From CAYUPI01 sp964446585 (GTDB lineage Bacteria; Verrucomicrobiota; Verrucomicrobiia; Limisphaerales; UBA8199): 20,500 nucleotides of DNA. The notes below the pieces were generated by a model. That model saw only the letters and a program-made list of their open reading frames with translations. It did not search any database and had not been told where the DNA came from. A program made the position numbers and the translations under genes. The stretch covers positions 1 to 20,500 of the forward strand of contig CAYUPI010000082.1 in the NCBI GenBank assembly GCA_964446585.1. The letters are read 5' to 3'. How positions within the stretch are numbered: the first letter of the stretch is position 1; each line of letters opens with the position of its first letter. This document shows positions 1-9,017 of the stretch, piece after piece.

Positions 1-3000
1 TGGGCGACGGCGGCTAACGCGATCCAGGACGCAGTCGATGCTTCATCACCCAACGACGAAATCATCGTAACGAACGGGACGTATGCCACAAAAGGGCGGG
101 CGCTTTCCGGGACGATGACGAATCGGGTGTCGATCACCAACGGAGTCTATCTGCACAGTGTGAATGGTCCGCAATTAACGATCATTCAAGGTTATCAGGT
201 ACCCGGCATAACGAATGGAGATGGCGCGATCCGATGCGTTTTGCTTTCCGGCCCTGGCAGCCTGGCGGGCTTCACGCTGAGCCAGGGGGCAACCCGAACG
301 AATGGGAGTTACGTTTTCGAGCAAAGCGGAGGCGGTCTATGGCTTTCAGGTGGCAACGTCACAAATTGTATAATAGTTGCAAACGCATCCGGGGGCAGTG
401 GTGGCGGAGCCTATCAAGGGGGAGCCAGTGGGCTGTTGAGTCATTGTATTCTCGGTAATAATTTTTGCTCGAGCCTGGTGGCTTCGAACTTGGGCGGAGG
501 GGCAGCCTGGTGCAGCCTCGAGAGCTGCACGGTCACAAACAACCGCGCGCCGTCGGGAGGCGGGTTGGGGGTGTGCATCGCGAATAATTGCACGATCAGC
601 GGAAACTCCGCGACCAATGGTGGCGGGGTGGCGTATGGCAACATCACCAATTGCACCGTCAGTGGAAACGCAGGCGGTAGTGGCGGCGGCACGTATAATG
701 TGAACGCATATTCATCCACGATCCGCGGCAACTGGGCGACAAATGGAGGCGGTGGCTACGGCGGAGGATTTGTTGATAGCACCGTAACAGGAAACTTCGC
801 CACGAACGGTGGAGGCGCTTATTCAAGCTTTGCTCTGAGAAGCACGATTTCAAGCAACTCAGCCGCCAATGCGGGCGGTGTTTTCGGTGGGACACTCGCG
901 CTTTCATTTGTAACGGGCAATTGGAGCACCAATTATGGTGGCGGTATGTACGGCGGCACCGCGAACAACTGTTTGTTCGTCGGCAACGTTGCTACCAATG
1001 GCGGCGGCATATATACGGGCACGCTTACGAATTGCACGATTTCAGGCAACTCTGCGATAAATGGCGGCGGCGCACATTCGGCCACGCTGCAGAACTGTAT
1101 CATCTATTTTGACTCTGGAGCATCCGGCCCAAATTACGTGAGTGGAAACTTCGATCACTGCTGCACAACACCCTTGCCCGGCAGTGGAAGCGGAAACATT
1201 AGTGGCGATCCGCTGTTCGTGAACGCCGCTGCCGGAAACTATCATCTGCAGACAAACTCGCCTTGCATCGATGCTGGAAACAATGCGTGCATCTGCGGTG
1301 GATTGGATTTGGATGGTAATCCACGGTTCAATGGTTTGGTGGATATCGGTGCTTACGAGTCCCAGACCCCGCTGCGGCCTTCAATTAACGTGCAGCCGGC
1401 GAATGTCACAGTGACCGAGGGCTCAAATGCAACCTTCAGTGTGAGCGCATCAGGAACACCTCCGCTGAGCTATCAGTGGAGCGAGAAAGGTTCGCCGCTG
1501 GTATGGGGCACAAATGCATCGATGACATTGACCAATGTCAAGCTCAGCCAATCGGGCAACTATTATTCCGTGCTCGTCACCAACGTGGCCGGCTCGACCA
1601 ACAGCACGAATGCGTATCTCACCGTCAATCCGGCACCAGTCCATGCGACGCATTATGTCAATGCAAGTGGCTCCAATCCGACATTCCCGTATTCAAGCTG
1701 GGCGACTGCGGCGTTGACCATTCAGGACGCGGTGGACTCCGCTATTGCCGGTGACGAGATTATCGTTACCAACGGTTTATACGCCAGTGGGGGCAAAGCC
1801 GTTTTCGGAGCGATGACGAATCGGGTGGCCGTCGATAAGGGACTCTTCGTGCACAGTGTTAACGGCGCGGCGGTTACAATTATTAAAGGGCAGTCCATCC
1901 CTGGCACAACGAACGGCGATGGAGCCATTCGATGCGTTTATCTGACGAATGGCGTGACCCTAGCAGGTTTCACTCTGACCAACGGCGCTACGCGCAGTGT
2001 GAACGGGGACTACTTCCGCGAACAAAGCGGCGGCGGTGCATTTTGTGAATACGGCTCCCCCCCGGCAACTATTTCGAGTTGTGTTATCGTGGGAAATTCG
2101 AGTGCCGGCGAGGCGGGCGGCGTTTATTCAGGAACGGTGAGCAACTGTGTCCTTTGGGGAAATTCTGCTTTGAACGGAGGGGCAAACGCCGAGGGAACCC
2201 TGAACAGTTGTACAGTCATCAGCAATCGGGCGAATTCCGGGGCGGCAAGCTACTTCGGCACTCTGAATAATTGCCTGGTTACTGCCAATGTGGCAGGTCC
2301 GTATAATACGTACTCCGGAGGCATCATTTATGGTTGGACTCTCAATGGGTGCACGGTTGTCCGCAACTCGGGGGTCGCAGGGTTGGGCTACTATGCTGGG
2401 CACAGCGGAGTTTCCACCACTTTCAACAACTGTATTGTCGTGGATAATGACGGCGGGAATGGCACCATGCTCTGTTATTTCGACCATAGTTGCACGAGCC
2501 CCGATCCGGGATCCGGAACCGGCAACATCACCGATCCGCCTCTGTTTGTGGATGAGAACGGTGGCGATTTCCACTTACAGCCAGGCTCTCCCTGTATTGA
2601 TACGGGGAGCGATATCAATGCCTTTGGCTCGACAGACCTGGATGGGAATCCACGCGTTGTGAATGGCACAGTCGATATGGGGGGTTATGAATTTCAGACA
2701 CATGGACGCAGATACGTGGACTTAAACAGCGCCACGCCGGTTCCCCCCTACAATAGCTGGGCCACTGCGGCTGTAACCATCCAGGATGCCGTGGATGCGG
2801 CGTTGCCGAACGATGAGATCATCGTCACCAACGGCATTTACGCCACCGGCGGGCGCGCGCTGACCGGCACCATGACAAATCGCGTGGCGGTGGATAAGCC
2901 GCTGTTTGTTCACAGCGTGAACGGCGCGGCGGTTACGATTATTCAAGGACAATCGATCCCGGGCACGACGAACGGGGATGGCGCCATCCGCTGTGTGTAT

Positions 3001-3972
3001 CTGACTAATGGAGCCAGTCTCTCCGGTTTTACCTTAACTAATGGCGCCACGCGAAACGCAGGGGATTTTAGCCGCGAGCAAAGCGGCGGCGGAGTTTGGT
3101 GTGAATCAGCGACGGCGGTGATCTCAAACTGTGTGATAATGAACAATTCGGCATCAAGCGATGGCGGCGGAGTCTATTCTGGAACCGTGAATTGCTGCAT
3201 CGTGAACAACAACTCCGCTGGATACGGTGCTGGGGTAGCTTACGGGAACCTAAACAATTGCACGGTGAGCGGCAATTCAGCAATAGACGGCGGAGGTTGT
3301 TATTTGGCTACGGCGAACAATTGCCTGGTGAGCAGCAACTTCTCCAGCGGGTCCGGTTTCGGCCCCAGTGGGGGCACTTATGGGGGGACCCTGAACGGCT
3401 GCACGATCGTTGGCAACGTCGGCGGAGCGTACGGCTACTATTCTGGCCATAGCGGAGTCGCATGCACTCTGAACAACTGCATCGTCTATTACAATAGCTC
3501 CGCTAATTACCAAATCTACTTTGGGTTCGTCTCTCTGAACTATTGTTGTACGACGCCTCTGCCTGGTTCCGGCAGCGGCAACATTGCCGACCCGCCGCTC
3601 TTTGTTGACCAAGCGGCAGGCAATTTCCACCTGCAGCCAGGGTCTCCTTGTATCGATACGGGAAGCGACACTTATTCCACGGGATCGACAGATCTGGATG
3701 GGAATCCGCGCGTTGTCAATGGAACCATTGATATGGGAGCTTATGAATTTCAAGCCGGCTCAGGGGGCCGGCCCTCCCTTAGAATTTCTCTGTCGGGCCA
3801 GGACATAACCCTGGCCTGGCCGCTATGGGCCAGCAACTACCTGCTTCAGGAGGCCGTTTCGTTCTCGACCACATGGACAACTAATCACTCAACTCCGACG
3901 GCTACGAACAACGAGAACGTCCTCACCATCTCGCCTGACAGCGCGGCTCAGTTTTATCGCCTGAACAAATGA
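1..3972 (+). CDS. Giant modular beta-helix surface protein, 5' end outside window
   Basis: The reading frame is open from base 1, so the gene starts upstream; 1323 residues are visible. Three modules repeat: A (from the edge to ~1377), B (~1651-2706) and C (~2707-3758). Each has a conserved head (WATAA..IQDAVDA...DEIIVTNG), a body of Gly/Asn/Ser-rich beta-helix turns of ~20-25 residues (NCTVSGN..A.NGGG.Y type), and a tail SPCID.G...DLDGNPR..G..D.G.YE, typical of choice-of-anchor-Q/Pmp-like beta-helix proteins. An Ig-like domain (visible residues ~460-546, with the Trp and the Tyr-containing NYYSVLVTN strand) separates A from B. The last ~65 residues form a small beta domain ending QFYRLNK, common at the C-termini of verrucomicrobial secreted proteins. 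No autotransporter barrel, PEP-CTERM or LPXTG sorting motif is visible. The protein is probably exported and adhesive or polysaccharide-binding; no catalytic residues were recognised, and a lyase fold cannot be excluded. Confidence 0.85.
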   Translation, partial: WATAANAIQDAVDASSPNDEIIVTNGTYATKGRALSGTMTNRVSITNGVYLHSVNGPQLTIIQGYQVPGITNGDGAIRCVLLSGPGSLAGFTLSQGATRTNGSYVFEQSGGGLWLSGGNVTNCIIVANASGGSGGGAYQGGASGLLSHCILGNNFCSSLVASNLGGGAAWCSLESCTVTNNRAPSGGGLGVCIANNCTISGNSATNGGGVAYGNITNCTVSGNAGGSGGGTYNVNAYSSTIRGNWATNGGGGYGGGFVDSTVTGNFATNGGGAYSSFALRSTISSNSAANAGGVFGGTLALSFVTGNWSTNYGGGMYGGTANNCLFVGNVATNGGGIYTGTLTNCTISGNSAINGGGAHSATLQNCIIYFDSGASGPNYVSGNFDHCCTTPLPGSGSGNISGDPLFVNAAAGNYHLQTNSPCIDAGNNACICGGLDLDGNPRFNGLVDIGAYESQTPLRPSINVQPANVTVTEGSNATFSVSASGTPPLSYQWSEKGSPLVWGTNASMTLTNVKLSQSGNYYSVLVTNVAGSTNSTNAYLTVNPAPVHATHYVNASGSNPTFPYSSWATAALTIQDAVDSAIAGDEIIVTNGLYASGGKAVFGAMTNRVAVDKGLFVHSVNGAAVTIIKGQSIPGTTNGDGAIRCVYLTNGVTLAGFTLTNGATRSVNGDYFREQSGGGAFCEYGSPPATISSCVIVGNSSAGEAGGVYSGTVSNCVLWGNSALNGGANAEGTLNSCTVISNRANSGAASYFGTLNNCLVTANVAGPYNTYSGGIIYGWTLNGCTVVRNSGVAGLGYYAGHSGVSTTFNNCIVVDNDGGNGTMLCYFDHSCTSPDPGSGTGNITDPPLFVDENGGDFHLQPGSPCIDTGSDINAFGSTDLDGNPRVVNGTVDMGGYEFQTHGRRYVDLNSATPVPPYNSWATAAVTIQDAVDAALPNDEIIVTNGIYATGGRALTGTMTNRVAVDKPLFVHSVNGAAVTIIQGQSIPGTTNGDGAIRCVYLTNGASLSGFTLTNGATRNAGDFSREQSGGGVWCESATAVISNCVIMNNSASSDGGGVYSGTVNCCIVNNNSAGYGAGVAYGNLNNCTVSGNSAIDGGGCYLATANNCLVSSNFSSGSGFGPSGGTYGGTLNGCTIVGNVGGAYGYYSGHSGVACTLNNCIVYYNSSANYQIYFGFVSLNYCCTTPLPGSGSGNIADPPLFVDQAAGNFHLQPGSPCIDTGSDTYSTGSTDLDGNPRVVNGTIDMGAYEFQAGSGGRPSLRISLSGQDITLAWPLWASNYLLQEAVSFSTTWTTNHSTPTATNNENVLTISPDSAAQFYRLNK
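1651..3758 (+). repeat. Two near-identical long coding modules (B and C) in tandem
   Basis: Module B (1651-2706) and module C (2707-3758) encode almost the same head and tail sequences; for example both contain GQSIPGTTNGDGAIRCVYL. A third, more diverged copy precedes the Ig-like domain (1-1377). The DNA of B and C differs at many synonymous third positions even where the protein is identical, so this is not a recent duplication. The central beta-helix turns vary freely in number and sequence between copies. Confidence 0.8.
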
Positions 3973-3995
3973 TAGGTGGGCGGTCTTCCCAGGTT

Positions 3996-6900
3996 TCATT
4001 CAGTCGCGCTCTCGAAACAGTAATTGCCTGACCCGATGACGAAAACGGCGCGGCCATTTTCCATCTTGAGTAATTTGATGCTTTTTGACTGCACGGCGGG
4101 TTTGTCGCCCTCGTTGACGCTTTTCATCCTACTGGCTGGCAGATAGACGGTGGCGGTTGTGTTAACCGGGATACTGATGATCCAGCGAAAGGCGCCTGTG
4201 CTTGTTTTCTTCTTCCATTCGCTCCTGATCAGGCCGTAGGGTGACCGATGTGTGGCCCGGACAAAACTCACTCCTCGCACCGGTTCGCAACGCATGACGA
4301 TGTGTTTGAAGCCCGGTTGGTCCGCATCCACCTTGATGCCGGCGAGATACTCGTAAAGCCAGGTAACGAGATCGCCGATATGCATACTGTGATTGGCGGA
4401 GCTCATGCCGGCCTCGGCCACATCAGGATCCCAGAGCTCGGCAGTGTCGCCATTCCAGAGTTCCCAGATGGTGGTCGCACCCTTGTCGAGCATATAACCC
4501 AGGCTGGGGTACGAAGTTTGATTAACAATGGCGTAGGCGACATCCGGACGTCCATTATCCGAGAGCACGCGGAGCAACCATTGGCCACCAATGATTCCAG
4601 TTCCAATATGCTGCTCGGAGTCGCGTGAGATCTTGTTTACCAACCAGTCGAACATGCGTTGATGTTCGTTCGACGGCACAAGACCAAAGGCGAGGGGCAA
4701 CACGCAAGAGGTCTGGGAGCCATTGTCGTATTGACCGTCTCGCTTGTTGAAAAAGCGTCGATTGAACGCCCGCTTCACGATGGCTGCTTGTTTCGCGTAC
4801 ATCGCCGCATCTGCGTGCCTGCCCAGCCAGGTTGCGTAGCGAGCCATCAATCGCACGTCGTGGTACCAGTAGGCGGTAGCTAGTAGCGGTTTTATGGTTT
4901 TACGGTTCGGATCCCTTGAATGAATGAGTTTCGGATCCTCCGGCGGTACACCCCAGTCTCCGTACGAGTCACGAGAAATGATGCCATTAGTGACAAAACG
5001 GGTCATATACTGGAGCCATCTGGCCATGCTGGCATAGTGGCTTTCGATGATTCCAATGTCTCCGTATTGGTCATGGAGCATGCCGGGAACCAGCACTGTT
5101 GTGCTCGGCCAAACAACATCCTCAGGACAAATGGGCCAATAGGGCGGGCAGATGTCCGGCATGCTGCCATTTTCCTTCTGGGCGTCCTCCATATCCAAAA
5201 GCCATTTGGAGTAAAAAGCCGCCGTGTTGAATATGTACGTTTCGCCCCTGGATTCTGCCCCGCGATCACCCAGCCAACCTTGGCGCTCGTCGCGTTCGGC
5301 GCAATCCACCGGAATGCTCCGGTAATTACTTCGCAAGGTCCACCGGACGCTCTTGTAGATGCGGTTCAAAAGGCCGTTCGAGCATTCAAATTCGCCCGCG
5401 CTCTCCAAATCATCGTGAACCACAAGACCAACCAGCGAGGAGGCATCGGGTTGGCCAGGGTACCCCCTTACCTCGACATACCGAAAGCCGTGGCAAGTGA
5501 AGCGAGGTTCGTAGAATTCGGTTCCATTGCCTTTTAGGATGTACGTGTCCGTCGCTTCTGCGGAACGAGCGTTTCGAGTATCTGCGAGACCGTCAGGGCT
5601 CAACGCTTCCGCGTGGCGCAACGACACCCAAGTGCCACGCGGACCGGTCACCTTGAGTCGGCACCAACCAGCGAAATTCTGGCCAAAGTCGAAAACATAA
5701 ACCCCGGGCTTTGGTTCACTGATGTCTCGCGGTTTCAAGGTTTGGGTTACTCGGATTGGTTCAGCGCTTTGGGCCGAGAGCACGCCGCCTGGAGGATCGG
5801 CTAATTCCGCTTGCTGCCATTTGGAATCGTCGAAACCAATTTCGCACCATCCGTCCAGTTCCATGCGAGCGTCGTATTCCTCCCCATCGTATTCATTGTT
5901 GGCGCGAATGGGGCCCTCGGTGCTGAGCCTCCAGTGTTCGTCGCTGATTATTTCCTCAGATCCACCGTTGTCATAATCGACTTGCATTTGGAAGAGGAGT
6001 TTTGGGAACCCGTAAGACACTGTTTCCGTTGGCACGCGGGACCGAGGCGCATAGAAACGGCCATTGCCCAACATGATCCCCGCAGCATTGGTTCCGGCGC
6101 GCAACTCCTTTGTTACATCAAAGGTAATGTAGCAAACGCGCTTGGAATAATCGGTCAGCGGTGGCGACAAAACATCAGTCCCGACCTTTTTGCCGTTGAG
6201 ATAGAACTCAAACAGCCCCAGGCCGCAAACACGGGCGGTGGCACGGGCTATTTTCCCTTGCATCACGAACTCACGCCGCAGCATCCGGGCGGCCAAGCGC
6301 CTTTCGCCGGGTGTGCTGATTTCGCCCCACGGTCCGGTGCCTGCGGCTCCAAGTTGTCGGGCGCTCACCCACCCGGTCTCATCAAATTCCATGTCTTTCC
6401 AGCCAGCTATCTCGACGTTCGAGGATTTCCAATCCCCGGCTGTCGCAATCAGCAGAGGCTCGCCGCGCTCAAACTCGACCCGCAGCCAGGCGATGAATCC
6501 GGCGGGGTTCGGGTCATCCTCCCAATCAACGTTCTCCGCCGAAGCGGCAATGAGGTTTGTTCCGGCACGCACAAGGCTTGTTACTTCAAACTGTGCAGCC
6601 ATGCGGTGACTGTTGGCTGCGCCGGCATGCTTGCCGTTGATGAACACTTCGCTTTTACTGTCGGCGGCTAAGAGACAAGTCGCGGTCCTCACCACCCGGT
6701 GCGGATCTATGTCGAAAGAGCGCCTGAAATAGCGCGCAGCGATAGGGGCCGAAACCTCGGGTTTCCCCTCCGGGAACCAAATCCATTGTGCACCTTGGAG
6801 AGCAGGCTTCGAGGATTTGTTCTGTGCCTCATCCAACCCGATCCACTTGGCGTGCCAGTCGGCTGGTTTGAGCAACCCCATGCGCCAATGTGCGGGCTTG

Positions 6901-7433
6901 CTCCAGCCGGATGCTTTGCTTTGTTCGTCCCATGTGCGGACTTTCCAGAAGCAATCCTCACCCGAGACCAGTGTCGCTCCGGCGTAAGGAACATGAATGG
7001 ATTGGCTCGAATGCAGCCGTCCGCTGTCCCACAGATTTCCTTCGCTCGCTTCGAGCTTGCTTCGGTTATTGGCAACTAGGATTTGGTAGGCAATTTGCCG
7101 CTGCCCGCGAGCAGTCTCGTCGGTCGTTTGCAAAATCCAGCTCAGTCGCGGGTGGGCAGTCTCAATGGCAATAGGGTCGCTGAGATATTCACATCGTAGT
7201 TCTATGGGGGCGAGGGTGCTGGAATCAGCGCCAGTACTGTCCAACTCAACCAAGGCAAGAAATGCTCCCGAGATGTAGAGACGGCAACAACCCCATACAA
7301 GCCCACGCGCGACGGAGCGTTTGCGGATAGCCTCGAGTCGTGTTTCAAGCAACATCGGTAGGAGAAATACCCGACTTTGAATTAGAACTGAAGGAAATTG
7401 AGCTCCGATGGAGGCTAAGGCCACTCTTCGCAC
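3996..7433 (-). CDS. GH78 family alpha-L-rhamnosidase
   Basis: Predicted to hydrolyse terminal alpha-L-rhamnose from polysaccharides or glycosides. Domains in order: Fn3-like N-terminal domain (RLSWIL...YQILVAN...FWKVRTWD), an extra beta-sandwich (~residues 220-380, possibly a carbohydrate-binding insertion), the Bac_rhamnosid_N sandwich (FEFYLNGKKVGTDVLSP, IMLGNGRFY), the concanavalin-like domain (VYVFDFGQNFAGW), the (alpha/alpha)6 catalytic barrel, and a C-terminal sandwich. The family motif DCAERDERQGWLGD supplies D710, E716 (general acid in characterised homologues) and D723; GATTIWE supplies E991 (expected base). All key residues are present. The start is uncertain: GTG at 7433 or ATG at 7355, neither with a good Shine-Dalgarno. 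From 7355 a basic stretch and a hydrophobic segment (GLVWGCCRLYISGAFLALVEL) resemble a signal peptide, suggesting export. It is convergent with the beta-helix gene (23-bp gap). Confidence 0.92.
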   Translation of the reverse strand: MRRVALASIGAQFPSVLIQSRVFLLPMLLETRLEAIRKRSVARGLVWGCCRLYISGAFLALVELDSTGADSSTLAPIELRCEYLSDPIAIETAHPRLSWILQTTDETARGQRQIAYQILVANNRSKLEASEGNLWDSGRLHSSQSIHVPYAGATLVSGEDCFWKVRTWDEQSKASGWSKPAHWRMGLLKPADWHAKWIGLDEAQNKSSKPALQGAQWIWFPEGKPEVSAPIAARYFRRSFDIDPHRVVRTATCLLAADSKSEVFINGKHAGAANSHRMAAQFEVTSLVRAGTNLIAASAENVDWEDDPNPAGFIAWLRVEFERGEPLLIATAGDWKSSNVEIAGWKDMEFDETGWVSARQLGAAGTGPWGEISTPGERRLAARMLRREFVMQGKIARATARVCGLGLFEFYLNGKKVGTDVLSPPLTDYSKRVCYITFDVTKELRAGTNAAGIMLGNGRFYAPRSRVPTETVSYGFPKLLFQMQVDYDNGGSEEIISDEHWRLSTEGPIRANNEYDGEEYDARMELDGWCEIGFDDSKWQQAELADPPGGVLSAQSAEPIRVTQTLKPRDISEPKPGVYVFDFGQNFAGWCRLKVTGPRGTWVSLRHAEALSPDGLADTRNARSAEATDTYILKGNGTEFYEPRFTCHGFRYVEVRGYPGQPDASSLVGLVVHDDLESAGEFECSNGLLNRIYKSVRWTLRSNYRSIPVDCAERDERQGWLGDRGAESRGETYIFNTAAFYSKWLLDMEDAQKENGSMPDICPPYWPICPEDVVWPSTTVLVPGMLHDQYGDIGIIESHYASMARWLQYMTRFVTNGIISRDSYGDWGVPPEDPKLIHSRDPNRKTIKPLLATAYWYHDVRLMARYATWLGRHADAAMYAKQAAIVKRAFNRRFFNKRDGQYDNGSQTSCVLPLAFGLVPSNEHQRMFDWLVNKISRDSEQHIGTGIIGGQWLLRVLSDNGRPDVAYAIVNQTSYPSLGYMLDKGATTIWELWNGDTAELWDPDVAEAGMSSANHSMHIGDLVTWLYEYLAGIKVDADQPGFKHIVMRCEPVRGVSFVRATHRSPYGLIRSEWKKKTSTGAFRWIISIPVNTTATVYLPASRMKSVNEGDKPAVQSKSIKLLKMENGRAVFVIGSGNYCFESATE

Positions 7434-7490
7434 CTAACCGTTTCCATCTAACGGTTTGCAGTGGTTCGGGCCAGAAATGTGCGAGGACAT
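7434..7490 (-). promoter_or_regulatory. Possible 18-codon leader ORF before the rhamnosidase gene
   Basis: An ATG at 7490 is preceded at 4 nt by AAAGGAG (7495-7501), the best ribosome-binding site in this region. It opens an 18-codon frame (MSSHISGPNHCKPLDGNG) that ends in TAG at 7434-7436, directly before the in-frame GTG of the GH78 ORF. It could be a translated leader, or the original start of the gene followed by a nonsense mutation. The peptide does not look like a signal sequence. The 118-bp gap between the GH78 gene and the SDR gene holds no other recognisable signal. Confidence 0.3.
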
Positions 7491-7551
7491 TGCTCTCCTT
7501 TGTTTTCGTTGCCTCCGATAAAACTACTCTGGTTTTCTGCCCCCGGGTTCC

Positions 7552-8457
7552 TCAGGCGGTCTTCCATGTTTCCGATTGGATGAGCCTTTGCAGACCGCGG
7601 GGCAAATCATGCGCGGGCTGCCAGCCCAGGCCGTGCAATCGTGAGGCATCAGCTACCACATACCCCAGCGGGTCCACAGCCGGCGGATTGAGTTCCTCAA
7701 TAAGGTCAGGCTTGTCCAATATTTCCGCGAGGATCTGGGCAATTTGCCGCACGCTCACGCCAATTCCAGTCCCGAGGTTGATGGTGCCGTGGAATTTCTT
7801 CTCCAGAACCGTCAGGATTGCGGTAGCGAGGTCTTCGACGAAAATGTAGTCCTTAGTGCTATTCGGAGTTTTGAGCAAAATTTTCTCGTTTCGGGAGAGT
7901 TTCTGGATGATGGAGCTACATAAGCGCGAGGGATGTTCGCCCGGACCGTAGGGATAGAACACTCGACCCCAGCAGAAGACGAACTCGTGCTGCTCCGCAT
8001 CCGCTTGCAGCGTGCGGCGCAACTCGTCTTTGCACTGCGCGTACGGGGTTGTGGGAGCGACGGGAGCGAGGTCTTCCGATAAGGGCTTATCGGAAATTTG
8101 ATATTCCACGCATGTGCCCAGGCCGAAAATTTGGGTCGTGCCGGCTTCACGAATCCTCCGCAGGAAGCGGATGCTGCTTTCGAGGAAGCGAAAATTCTCC
8201 GGGGATTCCAGGTAGATGGCAGGGGTGGTGATCCAGGCCATGTGCATACAGACCTCCGGGCCGAAGGCGGCGATGTCTTTCCATGGCGCATCGTCCAGTG
8301 TGCCGCGCAGCCAGGCGAGATTTTGGCTGGACCGCAAGTCTGTCGGGACCGATTCGCTCGGAATAATCAGGCTGGCGAGTTCGTGGCCACGGGCCAGTGC
8401 CAGCCGTGTGAAAGCCGAGCCGATGAAACCCGTGGGGCCGGTCAGCAAAATCTTCAT
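7552..8457 (-). CDS. NAD(P)-dependent epimerase/reductase of extended SDR family (nucleotide-sugar 4-ketoreductase candidate)
   Basis: A 301-residue extended short-chain dehydrogenase. The N-terminal Rossmann motif TGPTGFIGS places the glycines at 7, 10 and 13; the catalytic pair is Y139/K143 (TPYAQCK). GTGIGVSVRQIAQIL near residue 225 is typical of nucleotide-sugar epimerases/reductases. It is the last gene of the deoxysugar operon, 6 bp after the rfbC-like gene. By elimination it is the likely NAD(P)H-dependent reductase of the C-4 ketone of the CDP-sugar, giving the finished 6-deoxyhexose. That assignment rests on context; epimerase or dehydratase activity is possible. It starts at ATG 8457. 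Confidence 0.85.
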   Translation of the reverse strand: MKILLTGPTGFIGSAFTRLALARGHELASLIIPSESVPTDLRSSQNLAWLRGTLDDAPWKDIAAFGPEVCMHMAWITTPAIYLESPENFRFLESSIRFLRRIREAGTTQIFGLGTCVEYQISDKPLSEDLAPVAPTTPYAQCKDELRRTLQADAEQHEFVFCWGRVFYPYGPGEHPSRLCSSIIQKLSRNEKILLKTPNSTKDYIFVEDLATAILTVLEKKFHGTINLGTGIGVSVRQIAQILAEILDKPDLIEELNPPAVDPLGYVVADASRLHGLGWQPAHDLPRGLQRLIQSETWKTA

Positions 8458-8463
8458 CTCGGA

Positions 8464-9000
8464 TTAGTTGATCGAAACCAGCAGCGGAAGATTCTTATCC
8501 CGCTGGGACACAACGGGGTTCGCGATGGGCCATTGGATTCCGACGCGCGGGTCATTCCACCGAATGCCGCAGGCAAGTTCAGGAAAATAAAACTCGGACA
8601 TTTGATAAAAGACCTCGCAGTTATCGGTCAGGCATTGGAAGCCGTGCGCGATGCCGCCCGGCACATAGAGCGTGCGGCGGTTCTCGCCCGTGAGTTCAAA
8701 ACCTTCCCACCGGCCAAAGGTGGGCGAATCGCGGCGCACGTCCACCAACACGTCGAAGATGGCTCCCACGGCGCAGCGGATGAGTTTGATTTCGGGCTTT
8801 GGGTCGGCCTGGAAATGCATTCCGCGAATCATGCCGCGCTTTCTGGTGAGTGTAAGGTTGCATTGCGGCCAGCGTGAGTTCAGGCCGTGGTCGGCAAATT
8901 CCGTCTCGCAATAGGTGCGCGCCAGGAAACCACGTTCATCTTCGCGTGGCTCAAGCTCGATGAGCCAAACTCCGGGCAACGCTGTTTTCGAAAATTTCAT
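8464..9000 (-). CDS. rfbC: dTDP-4-dehydrorhamnose 3,5-epimerase family protein (RmlC-like cupin)
   Basis: A 178-residue single cupin, the usual RmlC length. The catalytic His is H62 in RGMHFQ, with D126 (TDNCEVFY) and Y132 as the expected acid-side residues; the family signature CGIRWNDPRVGIQWP lies near the C-terminus. In the classical pathway the family epimerises C3 and C5 of dTDP-4-keto-6-deoxyglucose. No dTDP genes (rmlA, rmlB, rmlD) are in this window, and the upstream partners are CDP-specific, so the substrate here is more likely a CDP-4-keto-6-deoxy sugar, perhaps after C-methylation, with epimerisation at C3, C5 or both. A repeat-containing 166-bp gap separates it from the upstream methyltransferase. 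No strong ribosome-binding site precedes ATG 9000. Confidence 0.9.
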   Translation of the reverse strand: MKFSKTALPGVWLIELEPREDERGFLARTYCETEFADHGLNSRWPQCNLTLTRKRGMIRGMHFQADPKPEIKLIRCAVGAIFDVLVDVRRDSPTFGRWEGFELTGENRRTLYVPGGIAHGFQCLTDNCEVFYQMSEFYFPELACGIRWNDPRVGIQWPIANPVVSQRDKNLPLLVSIN

Positions 9001-9017
9001 TTAAGTGTTTCTAACTA

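Noticed and set aside
115..3972. ATG at 115 as the start of the beta-helix gene
   Set aside because: The same frame is open and homologous to modules B and C from base 1 onward, so the real start is upstream of the window.
5811..6671. 286-codon plus-strand frame opposite the rhamnosidase gene
   Set aside because: Shadow of the GH78 coding frame, which carries all family motifs; no independent start signal or domain.
8098..8877. 259-codon plus-strand frame spanning the SDR and rfbC genes
   Set aside because: It crosses the boundary of two well-supported minus-strand genes and has no domain signature.
8464..9000. Reading the rfbC-like gene as evidence for a standard dTDP-L-rhamnose pathway
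   Set aside because: No rmlA, rmlB or rmlD is present and the operon begins with CDP-specific enzymes, so dTDP-rhamnose is not supported here.
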